Below are positions 27,054 through 36,130 of a stretch of DNA of 64,000 nt, piece after piece. The notes beneath the pieces were generated by a model. It was not told where the DNA came from, did not search any database, and saw only the letters and a program-made list of their open reading frames with translations. Source of the stretch: Luxibacter massiliensis. GTDB taxonomy: Bacteria; Bacillota; Clostridia; Lachnospirales; Lachnospiraceae. Position 1 is the stretch's first letter. Every line of letters starts with the position of its first letter. The translations under genes and the position numbers were made by a program. The stretch covers positions 3,286,001 through 3,350,000 of the forward strand of contig NZ_UWOE01000001.1 of NCBI RefSeq assembly GCF_900604355.1, read 5' to 3'.

Positions 27054-28154
27054 TGTATTTTTCCTTTCTATATTTATTAGTACATGTGTAAACCTGGGCA
27101 AGTGTATCCTCCCCCCGCGCTCTTCATACCGACGGGCTACCAGTCCATACAGCTCGTCCACCGTATAGATTTGGTACTTTGGAACCCTAAGCTGCTTTGC
27201 ACTGGCCTCCAGCATCGCCAGATACAGTTCCTTATCAGTAAACGTCAGAGGGAGTTTTAAAACAAAAGCCATTTCCGCCTTCTCCCGGTCAGAAAGCAGG
27301 GACAGCTGATCCTCATACCATGCCTGGTCATGTGTCTGTTCCAGATAATAGATATATCCGTCTAAGCCATATAACATCCGCATGGCATCATAATAGCCGA
27401 TTTTCATATTCTGCCTGCTTCTCCTGCTGTCAAATTCTATAATGCTCCCGAGTCCGACTCTGGGGCCAATGTGGTATTTCTCACTGTCCTGGGGCATCTT
27501 AACCCGGGGTTCCCTGCCCGGGCCATATATCCTGATTTCTATAATATCCGTATATCCCCGTTTTACAAGAGACTTCAGGGGAACGTTATTGACGACGCCT
27601 CCGTCAATATAACGCTTGCCATTGAGCTTCTCGTTCTTAAATCCCAGCAGATAGGCACTAGCCAGAAGGAAATCCTCAAGCATCCCTTCCGGAATATCCT
27701 CAATACTTAAATCCAGCTCTTTAAAATCTGTCAAGGAAAACGTCAGCAGAAAAAAACCCTTCCCGCAGTTTCTTATCTTTTCCTCATCAATCAGATCATG
27801 AATCAGCCTCCTAAGAGGCGTGACATCCACGCCCCCGTCTGAGAGCGTCCTCCATATCTCGGCGATCACATCCGTAAATTTATTTTCGCCGCCAAACAGC
27901 CGTTCCATCCAATCATCATCCACATCCATTACTCTGGAAAATGTCATGCTGCTCCAGATATTTTCAGCCTTCTCCACATCATCCATGCAGATAAGGGCAC
28001 CATTCAAAGCACCCACGGATGTCCCGGCAACTGCACTTACTTTTATGCCTGCCTCCTTCAAGGCTTTCCATGCTCCGATCTGATACGCCCCCCTGGCGCC
28101 GCCCCCGTCAAGCACGATTCCGTATTCCTTTGATAAGTCCAACAGTACTTCCAT
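27054..28154 (-). CDS. Patatin-like phospholipase, open in frame into argF
   Basis: 367 codons that continue without a stop into argF (one 697-codon frame, 26061-28154). The patatin signatures are present: oxyanion loop DGGGARG (16-22), nucleophile elbow GTSVG with Ser46, and the DGG motif near residue 184. It would hydrolyse acyl esters of lipids. The start follows GAGGTGAGCG. A run of six G (27111-27116 on the complementary strand) precedes the argF linker: with five G the frame would end at a TAA about 40 nt later. This is therefore either a real fusion or a homopolymer indel in the genome or assembly. Confidence 0.85.
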
Positions 28155-28345
28155 ACGCTCACCTCAATGTATGACAGTATACTATATACCAATATAAAAA
28201 TGCAAATTTATAAGCCTTATCTGCAAATTTACTCACGCCTGATCCAATGCTTTTTACAGCATTATACCACAGGTTAAAGAATAGCGAAAACAAATATGCA
28301 AATCTTTACAAGAAATTCACAGCTGTCCAAAGACAGATTCTTTTC

Positions 28346-28374
28346 TTGACTATGCTTAATTTTTCTGGTATAAT
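28346..28374 (+). promoter_or_regulatory. Promoter of tRNA-Cys
   Basis: TTGACT (28346-28351), a 17-bp spacer and TATAAT (28369-28374), with the tRNA starting about 45 bp downstream of the -10 box. It is a near-consensus housekeeping promoter. Confidence 0.8.
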
Positions 28375-28419
28375 TTAGAAGCTGTATGAGTAAACTATAC
28401 AGTAGTTAGTTTTAAATAC

Positions 28420-28491
28420 GGCGCAGTAGCCAAGTGGTAAGGCGTGGGTCTGCAACACCCTGATTCACCGGTTCAAATCCGGTCTGCGCCT
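28420..28491 (+). tRNA. tRNA-Cys (GCA)
   Basis: Acceptor GGCGCAG pairs with CTGCGCC, the anticodon loop CTGCAAC gives GCA, TTCAAAT closes the T arm with CCGG stems, and the discriminator is T as usual for Cys. The CCA end is not encoded. A near-identical copy lies on the minus strand at 57146-57216. Confidence 0.95.
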
Positions 28492-28510
28492 CTATAAATA
28501 GCGTATAGGA

Positions 28511-28538
28511 CCAGTCCTTCTTTTGAGGGACTGGTTTT
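28511..28538 (+). terminator. Terminator after tRNA-Cys
   Basis: CCAGTCC (28511-28517) pairs with GGACTGG (28528-28534) followed by TTTTATATAT. Confidence 0.8.
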
Positions 28539-28683
28539 ATATATATTTATTTATGCCAAGGGCGTACTCTGCTACTTTGGACTGGGAGGCTTTATCCATC
28601 CCCACACTCCCCCTGGATAAGGTCTGCGTAATACATCCGCCCACTAAATACAGTACAACAAACAGACAAATGGAGGAATGAAC

Positions 28684-29322
28684 ATGGAAGAGAACCGCAA
28701 AATCCGCAACCAGCATCTTGCAGCACACATTATAAAGAATCTGCAGATAAGGAATATAGCAGGCTATTATGCAGAAAGTAAGCAGGAGGCACTGCAGGCG
28801 GCGCTGAATCTGATCCCCGAGGGCAGCACTATCGGATGGGGCGGATCTGCGTCCATTTCTGAAATCGGCCTGAAGCAGGCAGTCTGTCAGGGGAATTACA
28901 CAGTATATAACCGGGATATTTGTAAGACTCCTGAAGAGAAGCGTAAGATTGAACTGGCCTGTCTTGACAGCGACTATTTTTTAGCCAGTTCCAATGCTAT
29001 CACCTATAATGGAGAGCTGGTCAATATTGATAAGTTTGGCAACCGTATTGCCGCTATTGCATTCGGGCCCAGAAACGTTATCCTCATCGTGGGTATGAAT
29101 AAAGCCGTCCCCACCCTGGATGAGGCCATCAGCAGGGTGCGCAATGAAGCTACCCCCATAAATGCTGTACGTCTGGATACATATACTCCATGCCGCAGCA
29201 AAGGCTTATGTTATGACTGCAAGGGCACCAGCTCAAATTGCTGCCAGATGCTTGTAACAAGAAATTCAGGAGTGGAGGACAGAATAAAAGTCATACTTGT
29301 GAATGACAGCCTTGGTTTCTAA
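28684..29322 (+). CDS. LUD-domain protein (LutC/YkgG-like)
   Basis: 212 residues from the ATG at 28684, which has GGAGG 7 nt upstream; an ATG two codons earlier sits directly on the ribosome binding site. The LUD fold is shown by STIGWGGSASISEIG, the ASSNAIT segment, GPRNVILIVGMNKAV and a C-terminal Cys-rich tail (PCRSKGLCYDCKG) which may hold a metal. LutC-type proteins act in lactate utilisation, but this single-gene form is common in clostridia without a known substrate. It stands alone between the tRNA-Cys terminator and a bidirectional terminator. Confidence 0.85.
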   Translation: MEENRKIRNQHLAAHIIKNLQIRNIAGYYAESKQEALQAALNLIPEGSTIGWGGSASISEIGLKQAVCQGNYTVYNRDICKTPEEKRKIELACLDSDYFLASSNAITYNGELVNIDKFGNRIAAIAFGPRNVILIVGMNKAVPTLDEAISRVRNEATPINAVRLDTYTPCRSKGLCYDCKGTSSNCCQMLVTRNSGVEDRIKVILVNDSLGF

Positions 29323-29340
29323 AATTATATCTGCTATATT

Positions 29341-29381
29341 TTAGGGCCTGTTTGGTTCATCCATTACCAAACAGGCCCTAA
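29341..29381. terminator. Bidirectional terminator
   Basis: A perfect 16-bp stem: TTAGGGCCTGTTTGGT (29341-29356) with ACCAAACAGGCCCTAA (29366-29381), loop 9 nt. It lies between two convergent genes (LUD gene and ABC permease) and is flanked by A/T-rich tracts on both sides. Confidence 0.88.
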
Positions 29382-29385
29382 AACA

Positions 29386-30090
29386 TTAAATCAAATCCTT
29401 TGTCTCTGCGCTGCATATAGTAAGGACAGCAAACCCCAGAGAAATAAATGTAAGGATTGCAGGAAATATTCTGTTTCCTGCCATAGAAAAGTCCCCTATA
29501 TTAGCCTGGGTTAGAAAAATCAGCAAGAAAGAAGTTATAATCGCTGCCTTTGAAGACCTCATCCTTATCCCAACAAAAAGAGCAATAAACCCCATACTTA
29601 CAATGACAAAGGATTTCACGGCCAGCTGCGCGTAAAACGAAAGGCTGCCCATATCTATATCTATAATAAATGAGGTTTCCATAAATCTTGACCCCACAAA
29701 TATACTTGTGTAGATAAATAGTTTAGTCAAGATCAGGGCGGCATAATTAAAAATCCAGACCGCCAGCATTTGGGATGCCAGTATTTTTTGACGTTTAATG
29801 GGATAGGAAAACATTAAATTCATCGTCTTATTTTTATATGCGCTTACAATAAAGGACGCCAGCATAACACTGGTAAAAATTAAAAACGACATGCTTGTAA
29901 ACAATTCCACAGAAGAAGATATAACATTCGCCCCAGGCGCCGCATCCAGTGTCCCATCTGGATCCTCAGCTATTCCCCAGAACGCCAGCGCAAAAATAAA
30001 CAGACAAAGCAGGACTGCCAGCATAACCGCACTGTATATATATTTTTTAAGATTATTTTTTTTCCATTCCATCCTGATTAATTTAACCAT
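29386..30090 (-). CDS. ABC transporter permease (antibiotic-resistance type)
   Basis: 234 residues with six predicted membrane segments and the loop FSYPIKRQKILASQ, the pattern of ABC-2 permeases paired with BcrA-like ATPases. Its start overlaps the ATPase stop by 8 bp. With the ATPase it would form a transporter for peptide antibiotics or their lipid targets; the substrate cannot be read from sequence. Confidence 0.85.
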   Translation of the reverse strand: MVKLIRMEWKKNNLKKYIYSAVMLAVLLCLFIFALAFWGIAEDPDGTLDAAPGANVISSSVELFTSMSFLIFTSVMLASFIVSAYKNKTMNLMFSYPIKRQKILASQMLAVWIFNYAALILTKLFIYTSIFVGSRFMETSFIIDIDMGSLSFYAQLAVKSFVIVSMGFIALFVGIRMRSSKAAIITSFLLIFLTQANIGDFSMAGNRIFPAILTFISLGFAVLTICSAETKDLI

Positions 30091-31003
30091 TTATACCACC
30101 TTCCGTTATCTTCAGGAAAAAATCTTCCAAAGATTCTGACTTTTTGTTAATTGAAATCAGCTCCACATTATCTTGTAACATAGCTTTGGTTATACTCTGT
30201 ATGCTTACTTTAGGTTCATAAATACGGATTTTGCCTCCGTCCACAATTTTAAAATTATGCAGTCCCAGTGTATCAGACAGTATATATGCCCCCTTTTCTA
30301 TGTTGCCTGTAATGAGCTCTATATAGGCTGTATTCATCTCCTTTATATCTTTCATGGCGCACTCTTTAGCCATTTTCCCTTGGCAAATGACTCCTACTGT
30401 ATCAGCAAGGTTTTCTATCTCGGAAAGTTGGTGGCTGGATATAAACAGTGTCATTCCATACTCTGTACAGAGCATACGGAATAAATCCCTGATTTGTTTC
30501 ATACCGGCAGGATCCAGTCCGTTTGTAGGCTCATCCAATACCATAAGCTCTGGCTTGGACAACACTGCACGGGCGATGCCCAGCCTTTGTTTCATTCCCA
30601 AAGAATATCCCTTTACTGCCCTGTCAGCAGCTTCATTCAAATTTAGCATTTCAAGAGCTTCTCCCACACTCCCATGGTTATAATATCCCATGTAATCACA
30701 ATGAAGCTTAAGATTATCCCTGCCGCTCATCTGTTCATAAAACGTTGGAAATTCAATGACGCTCCCCATACGTTTCAATACCTCATAGGAGGCAGGGGAC
30801 AGGACTTCCCCAAATAGCTCAACCGTACCACTAGAAGGTTTCCATAGATTAGTTATCATTTTCATAACTGTAGTTTTGCCCGCCCCATTAGGCCCCAGAA
30901 AGCCGTAGATTTCCCCTTTCCTGACATGGATGCTGATATCCTTCACCAAATCCCTGCCTCCCATAGTCTTTGTCAGGTGGTCTGTTGTTAAAATATAACT
31001 CAT
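30083..31003 (-). CDS. ABC transporter ATP-binding protein (BcrA/lantibiotic-immunity type)
   Basis: 306 residues from the ATG at 31001-31003 behind AAAGGAGG; a longer frame to 31081 has no such site. Walker A GPNGAGKTTVMK, signature YSLGMKQRLGIA, Walker B LMVLDEPTNGLD and the H-loop ISSHQ are all intact. The C-terminal extension is typical of the BcrA-like group. It follows the sensor kinase gene in the same direction, so the regulators probably control this transporter. Confidence 0.9.
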   Translation of the reverse strand: MSYILTTDHLTKTMGGRDLVKDISIHVRKGEIYGFLGPNGAGKTTVMKMITNLWKPSSGTVELFGEVLSPASYEVLKRMGSVIEFPTFYEQMSGRDNLKLHCDYMGYYNHGSVGEALEMLNLNEAADRAVKGYSLGMKQRLGIARAVLSKPELMVLDEPTNGLDPAGMKQIRDLFRMLCTEYGMTLFISSHQLSEIENLADTVGVICQGKMAKECAMKDIKEMNTAYIELITGNIEKGAYILSDTLGLHNFKIVDGGKIRIYEPKVSIQSITKAMLQDNVELISINKKSESLEDFFLKITEGGING

Positions 31004-31090
31004 AAATTTTTCCTCCTTTAAGGCAATTGTAACGCCAGGGATTTGCAAAACTCTTGAATAATTCTTACAAATTTCTTTCATATATTACTG

Positions 31091-31125
31091 ATGGCGCGTC
31101 CCAGAACCAATCCTCAGACACGCCA
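31091..31125 (-). promoter_or_regulatory. Hairpin between sensor kinase and ABC genes
   Basis: ATGGCGCGTC pairs with GACACGCCAT with one mismatch. There is no T run on the minus strand, so it may act as an mRNA processing or stabilising hairpin rather than a terminator. Confidence 0.35.
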
Positions 31126-31132
31126 TGATCTT

Positions 31133-32056
31133 TTATTTTTTGAGCTGCACCGTGAATATGGTCTCAACTCCTGGTTCACTATAAAGGGTAATATCGCCGT
31201 CCATCCTGGCGGCCAGATTTTTTGCAATCGTCAGGCCCAGGCCATTTCCCTGTATATCACGGCTCCGTGAATCTTCTAGGGTGTAAAGCCGTTCAAATAT
31301 AGCAGAGGCAAACTCCTTCTCAATTCCCCTCCCCTTATCTTTCACATCTATATATACTAAAGAATCGTCTTGGCGTACATTTATCCCAACATATTTCCCT
31401 TCATTCCCATAGCGGACCACATTTGTAATTAAATTTGAGAGAATCCTTCCTACCGCCCCTCTGTCACACTGGGCATAAACCGGCTTGTCTGGAACAGATA
31501 TTTCCACTTCAAAATTATTTTTAAATAAAATGTCATAAAAACTCAAAATATTCTCCCGGCAAATTTCTGCGATATCAGTCCTGCAGATACACACTGGCGT
31601 GTCTCCTGCCTCCAGCTTTGCCAAAGAAAAAAACTGGCTGAGCATTTCCATTACCTGCTTCGCCTTTTCCTCTGTTTTCCGAAGCATTTCATCTTCTGCA
31701 TGGTTCAGGCGCATAATCTCCAAATATCCCAAGATTACTGTCAGCGGAGTCTTTATATCATGGGATATATTGGCCAGCATTTTTTTCGAAGAAATCTCTG
31801 TCCTCTTAAAATCCACCTTAATTTTCTGGCGGTCAATCAGCAATTCATTTATGCGGGACATCAATTCAATCAGTGCTTTATTCGATGTAAATTCCATAAC
31901 CCGCTCATCGCTGCCGCTCTCTAAAATATGTTCCAGCTTTTTGCTGACTTTTATTAACTTTTTCTGCATTTCCTTAATATAGATACATTGCTGAAGCAAA
32001 ATGATAAGCAGCAGGAAGATAGCCGCTCCCCCAAAAATAAAAATCATATCATTCAT
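31133..32056 (-). CDS. Sensor histidine kinase
   Basis: 307 residues from the ATG at 32056 (GGGGGAG upstream), overlapping the response regulator stop by 8 bp. One N-terminal membrane segment (about 3-25) with hardly any extracytoplasmic loop, then a linker, the phosphoacceptor His in ISHDIKTPL near residue 95, and HATPase motifs NLITNVVRYG, KDKGRGIEK and GNGLGLTIAK. A kinase with almost no external domain next to an antibiotic-type ABC transporter often senses through the transporter; that is inference here. Confidence 0.9.
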   Translation of the reverse strand: MNDMIFIFGGAAIFLLLIILLQQCIYIKEMQKKLIKVSKKLEHILESGSDERVMEFTSNKALIELMSRINELLIDRQKIKVDFKRTEISSKKMLANISHDIKTPLTVILGYLEIMRLNHAEDEMLRKTEEKAKQVMEMLSQFFSLAKLEAGDTPVCICRTDIAEICRENILSFYDILFKNNFEVEISVPDKPVYAQCDRGAVGRILSNLITNVVRYGNEGKYVGINVRQDDSLVYIDVKDKGRGIEKEFASAIFERLYTLEDSRSRDIQGNGLGLTIAKNLAARMDGDITLYSEPGVETIFTVQLKK

Positions 32057-32747
32057 CCCGGATCTCCCCCAGCTTATAGCCAATCCCCCACACGGTCACA
32101 ATATACTGCGGCTTACGGGGATGATCGTCAATTTTATTGCGCAATCTGCTGATATGTACGTTTACAGCATTTTCATCCCCTAAATAGGCATCGTTCCATA
32201 CAATAGAATATATCTGCGCTTTTGTATACACTTTTCCAGGATTCTGCATAAATAACCTCAGTATTTCAAATTCCTTTGCAGTCAGTTCTATGGGCCTTCC
32301 CTTTTTAGTCACAGAGAAATCTTCTAAATTCATGGCCAACTCCCCATGCCTAATACATTCGGCCATATCAGAAATCCGTGGCGCATACTGAGTCGTCCTC
32401 CTGATATTTGCTTTAACCCGGGCCAAAAGCTCTGAGACAGAAAATGGCTTTGTAATGTAATCATCCGCCCCTAATCCCAGGCCCAAAGTCTTGTCAGAGT
32501 CTGAGTCTTTTGCAGAAATTATTATAATAGGGACAGTATTTCTTTCTCTTATTCTGCGCATTACTTCCATGCCATTTATTTTGGGAATCATAAGATCCAG
32601 CAGGACAAGACTATATATATCCGAAAAAAACGTGTTACAGGCGCTCTCACCATCGCCGGCTGTTTCCACCTCAAAACCTTCAGCGGAGAGAAAGTTTTTT
32701 AACATGGTACTTATCTCTAAATCATCTTCCACCAATAATATTTTCAT
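32049..32747 (-). CDS. OmpR-family response regulator
   Basis: 232 residues: receiver domain with acidic pocket EDD and phosphoacceptor Asp in LVLLDLMIPK near residue 52, the conserved Lys in ITKPFSVSEL, and a C-terminal winged helix (ELTAKEFEILRLFM ... NVHISRLRNKID). It forms an operon with the kinase and probably the ABC genes. Confidence 0.93.
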   Translation of the reverse strand: MKILLVEDDLEISTMLKNFLSAEGFEVETAGDGESACNTFFSDIYSLVLLDLMIPKINGMEVMRRIRERNTVPIIIISAKDSDSDKTLGLGLGADDYITKPFSVSELLARVKANIRRTTQYAPRISDMAECIRHGELAMNLEDFSVTKKGRPIELTAKEFEILRLFMQNPGKVYTKAQIYSIVWNDAYLGDENAVNVHISRLRNKIDDHPRKPQYIVTVWGIGYKLGEIRDE

Positions 32748-32850
32748 TTATACCTCCCTATACAATCACACAGTTATTTTTATTATATTGTGCTTGCACT
32801 GGACTGGCAATCACAGGGCGCAAAAAAACTAAAAATATGCCTTCCCACAA

Positions 32851-32896
32851 AAAAGGGTCCGGGATTTTGCCGCACGCCAGCGGCAATTCCGGATCC
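32851..32896 (-). terminator. Terminator of the fucI-xylB operon
   Basis: A long hairpin between GGGTCCGGGATTTTGCCGC (32855-32873) and GCGGCAATTCCGGATCC (32880-32896) with a few G-T pairs, followed on the minus strand by TTTTTTG. Confidence 0.8.
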
Positions 32897-32972
32897 TTTC
32901 ACGAATCTTATCAGATACCTCAGCCTCCCCTATCCATAGGGAGATATATAAAAGGTTCTTAACTATTAAAAT

Positions 32973-34439
32973 TTACATTTCTTGAAATAATGGTTTCACA
33001 GCGGGGTATATCTTTCTGAATTTCTGGTAAGATTCTTCATATTTTTCTACCAGTCCAAGGGACGGCTCTACTGTCTCTACAACCTTCACCAGCCTCTTTG
33101 CGGCTTCTTCCACAGAGGCAAACTCTCCGCAGCCTACAGCAGCCAGCATAGCGCCTCCATATCCCGGGCCCTCTTCACTCTCTATGACGTCTACCTTTAA
33201 ATTCATGACATTTGCAATGATTTTTTTCCACAGCGCACTCTTGGCGCCGCCCCCGCAGATTTTTGTCCGTTCTATGTGGATTCCCAGGCTCCTCGCAACT
33301 TCCAGTGAATCTCTTAAGCCAAATGCAACTCCTTCTAAGACAGCCTGGGTCATATCCTCCCTTGTTGTGTCCATAGACATGCCAATAAAGGCTGCGCGTG
33401 CTTTTGGGTCATTATGAGGGGAGCGCTCTCCCATCAGATAGGGCAGATAAAATACTCTGTTTTCTCCCAACCGCACTATTTTTTCCTGCTCCTCTTTATA
33501 TTCTGCTGTCCTCAAAATTTCGTCCATCCACCACTTATTGCAGGATGCAGCACTCAGCATACATCCCATCAAATGATAATGCCCGTCGGCATGGGCAAAG
33601 GAGTGCAGCGCATTATGGTCATCCACACCAAAGGTGCTGCTGGAAATAAAGATTGTGCCTGACGTCCCAAGTGACACATTGCACATCCCCTCCCCTACCG
33701 TTCCTGTCCCTACCGCAGCAGCCGCATTATCACCGGCGCCAGCCACTATTTTTACATTTTCCGTAAATCCAAGCTCTGCGGCCAAATCTGACTTTATAGT
33801 CCCTACAACGTCATAGCTTTCATACAGACATGGAAGCTGGCCCTCCGTTATCCCACAAATTTCCAGCATCTCTTTTGACCAGCACTTATGCCTGACATCC
33901 AATAAAAGCATTCCTGACGCATCCGAATAGTCTGTGCAGAATACTCCGCTTAATTTATAAGCCAGATAATCCTTGGGGAGCATAATTTTATTTATTCTTG
34001 AAAAATTATCCGGCTCATGTTTCTTCATCCATAAAATCTTAGGGGCTGTAAATCCTGCAAAGGCAATATTTGCCGTGTAGGCCGAAAGCTTCTCCCTGCC
34101 AATAACGTCATTTAAATACTCCGTCTCCTCAAAAGTCCGGCCGTCATTCCACAATATAGCCGGCCTTATTACTTCATCCTTTTCGTCCAGCACCACAAGT
34201 CCATGCATTTGGCCCCCAAAACCAATCCCTGCAATCTTTGACCTATCACAATCTGCAGTCAGTTCCTTAATCCCCTCCACTGCCTGCCCATACCAGTCAG
34301 CAGGATTCTGCTCCGACCAACCCGGCATCGGGAAATATAAAGGATACTCCTTTGATACAATTTTGTGAATTTTTCCAATTTCATCCATTAATAATAATTT
34401 TACAGCAGATGTTCCTAAATCTATACCTATATAAAGCAT
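32973..34439 (-). CDS. xylB: FGGY-family sugar kinase (xylulokinase-like)
   Basis: 488 residues from the ATG at 34439 with GGAGGT 6 nt upstream; the longer frame starts inside a palindromic repeat. FGGY features: YIGIDLGTSAVK at the N-terminus, GIGFGGQMHG, the AGAGDNAAAAVG nucleotide-binding loop and ICGGGAKSALWKKI. It phosphorylates a ketopentose. Because its partner is a fucose/arabinose-isomerase-like enzyme, D-ribulose or L-fuculose are possible substrates as well as D-xylulose. Confidence 0.88.
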   Translation of the reverse strand: MLYIGIDLGTSAVKLLLMDEIGKIHKIVSKEYPLYFPMPGWSEQNPADWYGQAVEGIKELTADCDRSKIAGIGFGGQMHGLVVLDEKDEVIRPAILWNDGRTFEETEYLNDVIGREKLSAYTANIAFAGFTAPKILWMKKHEPDNFSRINKIMLPKDYLAYKLSGVFCTDYSDASGMLLLDVRHKCWSKEMLEICGITEGQLPCLYESYDVVGTIKSDLAAELGFTENVKIVAGAGDNAAAAVGTGTVGEGMCNVSLGTSGTIFISSSTFGVDDHNALHSFAHADGHYHLMGCMLSAASCNKWWMDEILRTAEYKEEQEKIVRLGENRVFYLPYLMGERSPHNDPKARAAFIGMSMDTTREDMTQAVLEGVAFGLRDSLEVARSLGIHIERTKICGGGAKSALWKKIIANVMNLKVDVIESEEGPGYGGAMLAAVGCGEFASVEEAAKRLVKVVETVEPSLGLVEKYEESYQKFRKIYPAVKPLFQEM

Positions 34440-34456
34440 GATTACCTCCAAATGAA

Positions 34457-34519
34457 CAATGGGGACAGACCCTTTTGCAAAAGGGTCTGTCCCCATTGCC
34501 CTCCATTTTCTGAATATTC
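34457..34519 (-). repeat. Dispersed palindromic repeat, copy 3 (42-bp perfect palindrome)
   Basis: Positions 34457-34498 are a perfect palindrome with GGGGACAGACCC arms; the outer pairs differ from copy 2 (CAATG/CATTG in place of CAAAG/CTTTG) but still match each other. The conserved flank CCATTTTCTGAATATTCT follows, 3 nt before the fucI stop. It lies inside the fucI-xylB operon. Confidence 0.93.
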
Positions 34520-34522
34520 TGT

Positions 34523-36007
34523 CTACTTCCAGGGATTCTCCGTGGGATACCGTACCCCAGCGGGTTGATTATACCCAATTTCTTCTACCGGCACACCAAT
34601 GTACTTGAATACTTCAAACAGAGCCTTTCCATGGTTTCCGAATGCCACGGCCCCATGGTGGGGATAGTTACCCTCTATCAATACGTGGCGGTAAAATCTT
34701 CCCATTTCATGAATTGCAAATATGCCGATAGACCCAAAAGATCTTGTAGCTACAGGAAGCACCTCTCCCTGGGCAATATATGCCCGCAATTTGCAGTCTG
34801 CCGTGCTCTGCAGGCGGTAAAATGTAATATCTCCGGGGATTATGTCTCCCTCCAGGGTTCCTTGCGTCACTTCTTCCGGCAGGGTTCTTGCCATAATCAT
34901 CTGATATTTCATCTCACAGAAGGACAGTTTTTTAGAGGCTGTGTTGCCGCAGTGGAACCCCATAAAAATATCCTTTTGTGTGTAATTAAATTGATCCTTT
35001 ATATCTTCCTGATACATGTCCGCGGGCACTGTGTTATTAATATCCAGCAGCGTTACTGCATCCTCACTTACCACTGCCCCAATGAACTCACTCAGCGCCC
35101 CATATATATCGACTTCACAAGATACCGGGATGCCCCGGGCAGCCAGGCGGCTGTTTACATAACACGGCACAAACCCAAATTGGGTCTGGAATGCCGGCCA
35201 GCACTTCCCGGCAATCGCGACATATTTTCTGTAGCCTCTGTGTTCCTCTATCCAATCCATTAGTGTAATTTCATACTGGGCCAGTTTTGCAAGTATCTCT
35301 GGCTTTTTATTGCCCGCCCCCAGTTCCTCTTCCATCTCTTTAGCTATAGTAGGGATCCGCTCATCACCTGCATGTCTGTTAAACGCTTCAAATAAATCCA
35401 GTTCGGAATTTTCTTCTATTTCAACTCCCAGGCTGTAAAGCTGCTGTATGGGTGCATTACATGCCAGAAAGTTCAGGGGGCGCGGGCCAAAGCTGATGAT
35501 TTTCAGGCTGTTAAGTCCTATAACCGCCTTAGCCACGGGCCGGAATTCATGTATCATGTCCGCACATTCTTCCGCAGTCCCCACAGGATATTCGGGAATA
35601 TAGGCTTTAATCCCCCTCAGTTTTAAATTATAGCTTGCATTGAGCATACCGCAGTATGCATCCCCCCGCCCCTGTATTAGGTTACTGCCTGTCTCTTCGG
35701 CGGCTGCAAGAAACATCTTAGGCCCATCAAAATGCTTTGCCAGTAAGGTTTCCGATATCTCCGGGCCAAAATTACCAAGGTATACAGCAAGGGCATTACA
35801 GCCGGCTCGTTTTATGTCCTTAAGGGCCTGGACCATATGTATCTCGCTCTCCACAATACAGACTGGGCACTCGTAGATCTCCTCATCTCCATATTTATTC
35901 TTGTATGCCTCAATCAGCGCCTCCCTGCGTGAAACTGACAGGCTCTCCGGGAAACAATCTCTGCTGACAGCCACAACTCCAATTTTTAATTCCGGCATAT
36001 TATCCAT
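34523..36007 (-). CDS. fucI: L-fucose/arabinose isomerase-family protein
   Basis: 494 residues from the ATG at 36007 (GGAAGG upstream; the longer GTG frame is less suitable). The order and motifs (AVYLGNFGPE, GRGDAYCGML, CEVDIYGALSE, HCGNTASKK, EGNYPHHGAVAFG) match the fucose isomerase fold, which uses Mn and Glu/Asp/His ligands to interconvert an aldose and a ketose. Partner of the FGGY kinase downstream; no aldolase is nearby. The natural substrate may be L-fucose, D-arabinose or a related sugar. Confidence 0.85.
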   Translation of the reverse strand: MDNMPELKIGVVAVSRDCFPESLSVSRREALIEAYKNKYGDEEIYECPVCIVESEIHMVQALKDIKRAGCNALAVYLGNFGPEISETLLAKHFDGPKMFLAAAEETGSNLIQGRGDAYCGMLNASYNLKLRGIKAYIPEYPVGTAEECADMIHEFRPVAKAVIGLNSLKIISFGPRPLNFLACNAPIQQLYSLGVEIEENSELDLFEAFNRHAGDERIPTIAKEMEEELGAGNKKPEILAKLAQYEITLMDWIEEHRGYRKYVAIAGKCWPAFQTQFGFVPCYVNSRLAARGIPVSCEVDIYGALSEFIGAVVSEDAVTLLDINNTVPADMYQEDIKDQFNYTQKDIFMGFHCGNTASKKLSFCEMKYQMIMARTLPEEVTQGTLEGDIIPGDITFYRLQSTADCKLRAYIAQGEVLPVATRSFGSIGIFAIHEMGRFYRHVLIEGNYPHHGAVAFGNHGKALFEVFKYIGVPVEEIGYNQPAGVRYPTENPWK

Positions 36008-36130
36008 AAAATGCACCTTCCCTTCTTAATTTTAAGCAGTATGCTCCTAACACACTATCCTCCACTGTGCCATAAAATCATTTTACCAGATATACGCTCC
36101 TCTTTCGACCAAATACTTATGGTAAGAATG

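Noticed and set aside
34440..34496. N-terminal extension of the FGGY kinase
   Set aside because: Same cause: the frame enters the palindromic repeat. The ATG at 34439 has GGAGGT upstream and begins the family's conserved N-terminus.
25997..34519. CRISPR array from the repeated GGGGACAGACCC units
   Set aside because: The copies are kilobases apart, palindromic and lie next to stop codons; there are no regular spacers and no cas genes.
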